Shown here one piece after another: positions 63,067 to 64,000 of a stretch of 64,000 bases of DNA (positions within the stretch are counted from its first letter, which is position 1; each line of letters starts with the position of its first letter). The DNA is from Rhizobium sp. BK313. GTDB lineage: Bacteria > Pseudomonadota > Alphaproteobacteria > Rhizobiales > Rhizobiaceae. The notes under the pieces were generated by a model. The model was not told the DNA's origin and searched no databases. It saw only the letters and a list, made by a program, of their open reading frames with translations. A program made the translations under genes and the position numbers. The stretch covers positions 930,001-994,000 of the forward strand of contig NZ_JACHZQ010000001.1 in the NCBI RefSeq assembly GCF_014193655.1, read 5' to 3'.

Positions 63067-63306
63067 ATGTCGGAAAAGTGGAATATACCAATCGAGGTCG
63101 GCTTCGGCGTGTCGGGATACAGAACCGTGAATGGTCCATTCGACGCGATGATTGTCCTAACGGACCTATGGCCAAAGAGATCCGGCCAGCGCTTTATCAA
63201 AGCTCGCAATGCCTGTAGAGCAGCCATTGCTGGTCGCATCGGTGTTGAGGATGCCCGAAGAGAGTTTCTCGCCGCAGCAGAAGAGGCCGAACTCAGCACC
63301 CACTAA
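63067..63306 (+). CDS. DUF982-family protein
   Basis: 79 residues: WNIPIEVGFGVSGYRTVNGP, DAMIVLTDLWPKRSG, RIGVEDARREFLAAAEEAEL. The W-x-x-P-I-x-V strand, the D-L-W-P end of the first helix and the A-R-x-x-F-x-x-A-A helix define DUF982. GGAGGAGATAAC precedes the ATG. Third copy in the window; I see no stress-type promoter for this one. Function unknown. Confidence 0.85.
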   Translation: MSEKWNIPIEVGFGVSGYRTVNGPFDAMIVLTDLWPKRSGQRFIKARNACRAAIAGRIGVEDARREFLAAAEEAELSTH

Positions 63307-63585
63307 GGTCGAAGTATTATTCGAGGTGTTGTTCCCCTTAGTCGCCCGCGCGACGCTGTTCCAGTCCGCAGCGTTCCACGACCTCGCCCAAACTGGACCT
63401 CGATACGCCTCTACAAGGGTCGGACGCCTCAGCAAAAGTAATACACGTGCTGCGAAGGACAGCGGCTGAAAATCGCGATGGAGTGCAGCATCCTCTGGAC
63501 AAGTGCGTCGCTTTCCGATGGGCCGACACTCCCGCCTGTCCCCGCGGTTAGCTGGATACACGGGAGGCTAAAAAGTCCAAAACCA
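63307..63585. other. Intergenic, nothing recognised
   Basis: No supported gene. Confidence 0.35.
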
Positions 63586-63912
63586 ACTAAGTTAAGGTGC
63601 TCCTGAGGCCGGCGGTCGCTTCGCGAAGAGCGGCCCAAAGTGGCTGCCGCCGCAGCAGCGCCTTAGGTCCACCCTTTGCGGAGGAGGCGTGGTTTTCGGC
63701 CTGACCTCGGCCGGATCCGCATTTTTTGCCACCGCCCCTTTCATTGTTGAGAGTGGCCCAGGCGCGGCGCTCCGCTTCCTTTTCGGAAACGCCACGATCT
63801 TCTAGCCTTCCTCGATGTGCTCGGCCTTGCGCTTCTGCTAGTCGCCATAGGCGGACTTTTTGCCCTGGGGGTCTGGAATGTCGCCTTCGCTGATGTGAGA
63901 CTTGAAACGCAT
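63586..63912 (-). pseudogene. KGG/con-10-type stress protein, broken copy
   Basis: From 63912 the frame gives a short new N-terminus (RFKSHISEGDIPDPQGK), then KSAYGD-stop-QKRKAEHIEEG, in which AAG of the intact gene at 50613 has become TAG. A missing base after EEG shifts the frame to EDRGVSEKEAERRAWATLNN and ERGGGKKCGSGRGQAENHAS. The C-terminal repeat region is also altered. A decayed paralogue. Confidence 0.8.
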
Positions 63913-64000
63913 GGAAATCCCTGGTCTCCGACCAAAGTTCCGCACTTCGCCATCTCGCACGGCGGCCGTCACGCCCAGACCGATCGAACGTTCGCTTCAC

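Overview
The window reads as an accessory stretch (plasmid, chromid or genomic island) of a Rhizobiaceae bacterium, most likely Rhizobium or a close relative. The pointers are an HWE histidine kinase, DUF982, DUF6894, BA14K and DUF1236 proteins, the nutrient-deprivation protein/holin/DUF3618 trio, a Usg protein, GroEL ending without a GGM repeat, and alphaproteobacterial general-stress promoters. I see no rRNA, tRNA, CRISPR array or replication origin. Identifications come from reading motifs, not from searches.

Layout. 0.4-5.3 kb: HWE sensor kinase, a frameshifted GlxA-type AraC regulator, and a divergent FAD-linked oxidoreductase. 5.3-6.5 kb: resolvase debris. 6.9-14.3 kb: cell-envelope and stress genes (CHAP-like amidase, entericidin, DUF6894, general stress protein), a methyltransferase between direct repeats next to an IS630 stub, a trehalose-synthase stub, and the three-gene nutrient-deprivation operon. 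14.9-18.6 kb: ECF sigma factor, ABC exporter, Crp/Fnr regulator. 18.9-23.7 kb: two DUF72 relics and a clsB-ybhN-ybhP-like phospholipid cluster with ybhN decayed. 23.9-36.2 kb: a second sigma gene with an amber codon, a response regulator, and many small secreted, PRC-barrel, DUF982 and membrane proteins. 36.9-37.8 kb: tandem copies of a small W-x-V family. 38-39.2 kb: relics of Ku and LigD. 39.8-42 kb: DUF982, a flavodoxin-type reductase and UdgX-type glycosylase. 42-47.3 kb: gene-poor DNA with recurrent GCCCGYC hairpins and small paralogues. 48.5-58.8 kb: NRAMP-like transporter, DUF3175 and KGG stress proteins, glycogen debranching enzyme with a GT4 glycosyltransferase, groESL and usg. 59-64 kb: small stress-type genes, IS66 debris, and a broken second copy of the KGG gene.

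The unifying theme is a general stress response. At least 22 sites fitting GGAAC-N16/17-NGTT, the promoter of EcfG/RpoE2-type sigma factors, lie upstream of genes on both strands, seven with a perfect CGTT. They sit ahead of envelope maintenance, phospholipid remodelling, DNA repair (Ku, UdgX), metal transport and many small uncharacterised genes. This suggests an island of stationary-phase and stress genes.

A second theme is decay. IS110, IS630, IS66 and resolvase fragments are scattered through the window, and many otherwise intact genes carry one-base indels. Some of these may be sequencing errors, so frameshifted entries should be read with that in mind. A third theme is duplication: DUF982 (3), DUF6894 (2), DUF72 (2), PRC-barrel (2), ECF sigma (2), KGG-type (2 plus a relative), W-x-V family (at least 6), and three other small families (2-3 each).
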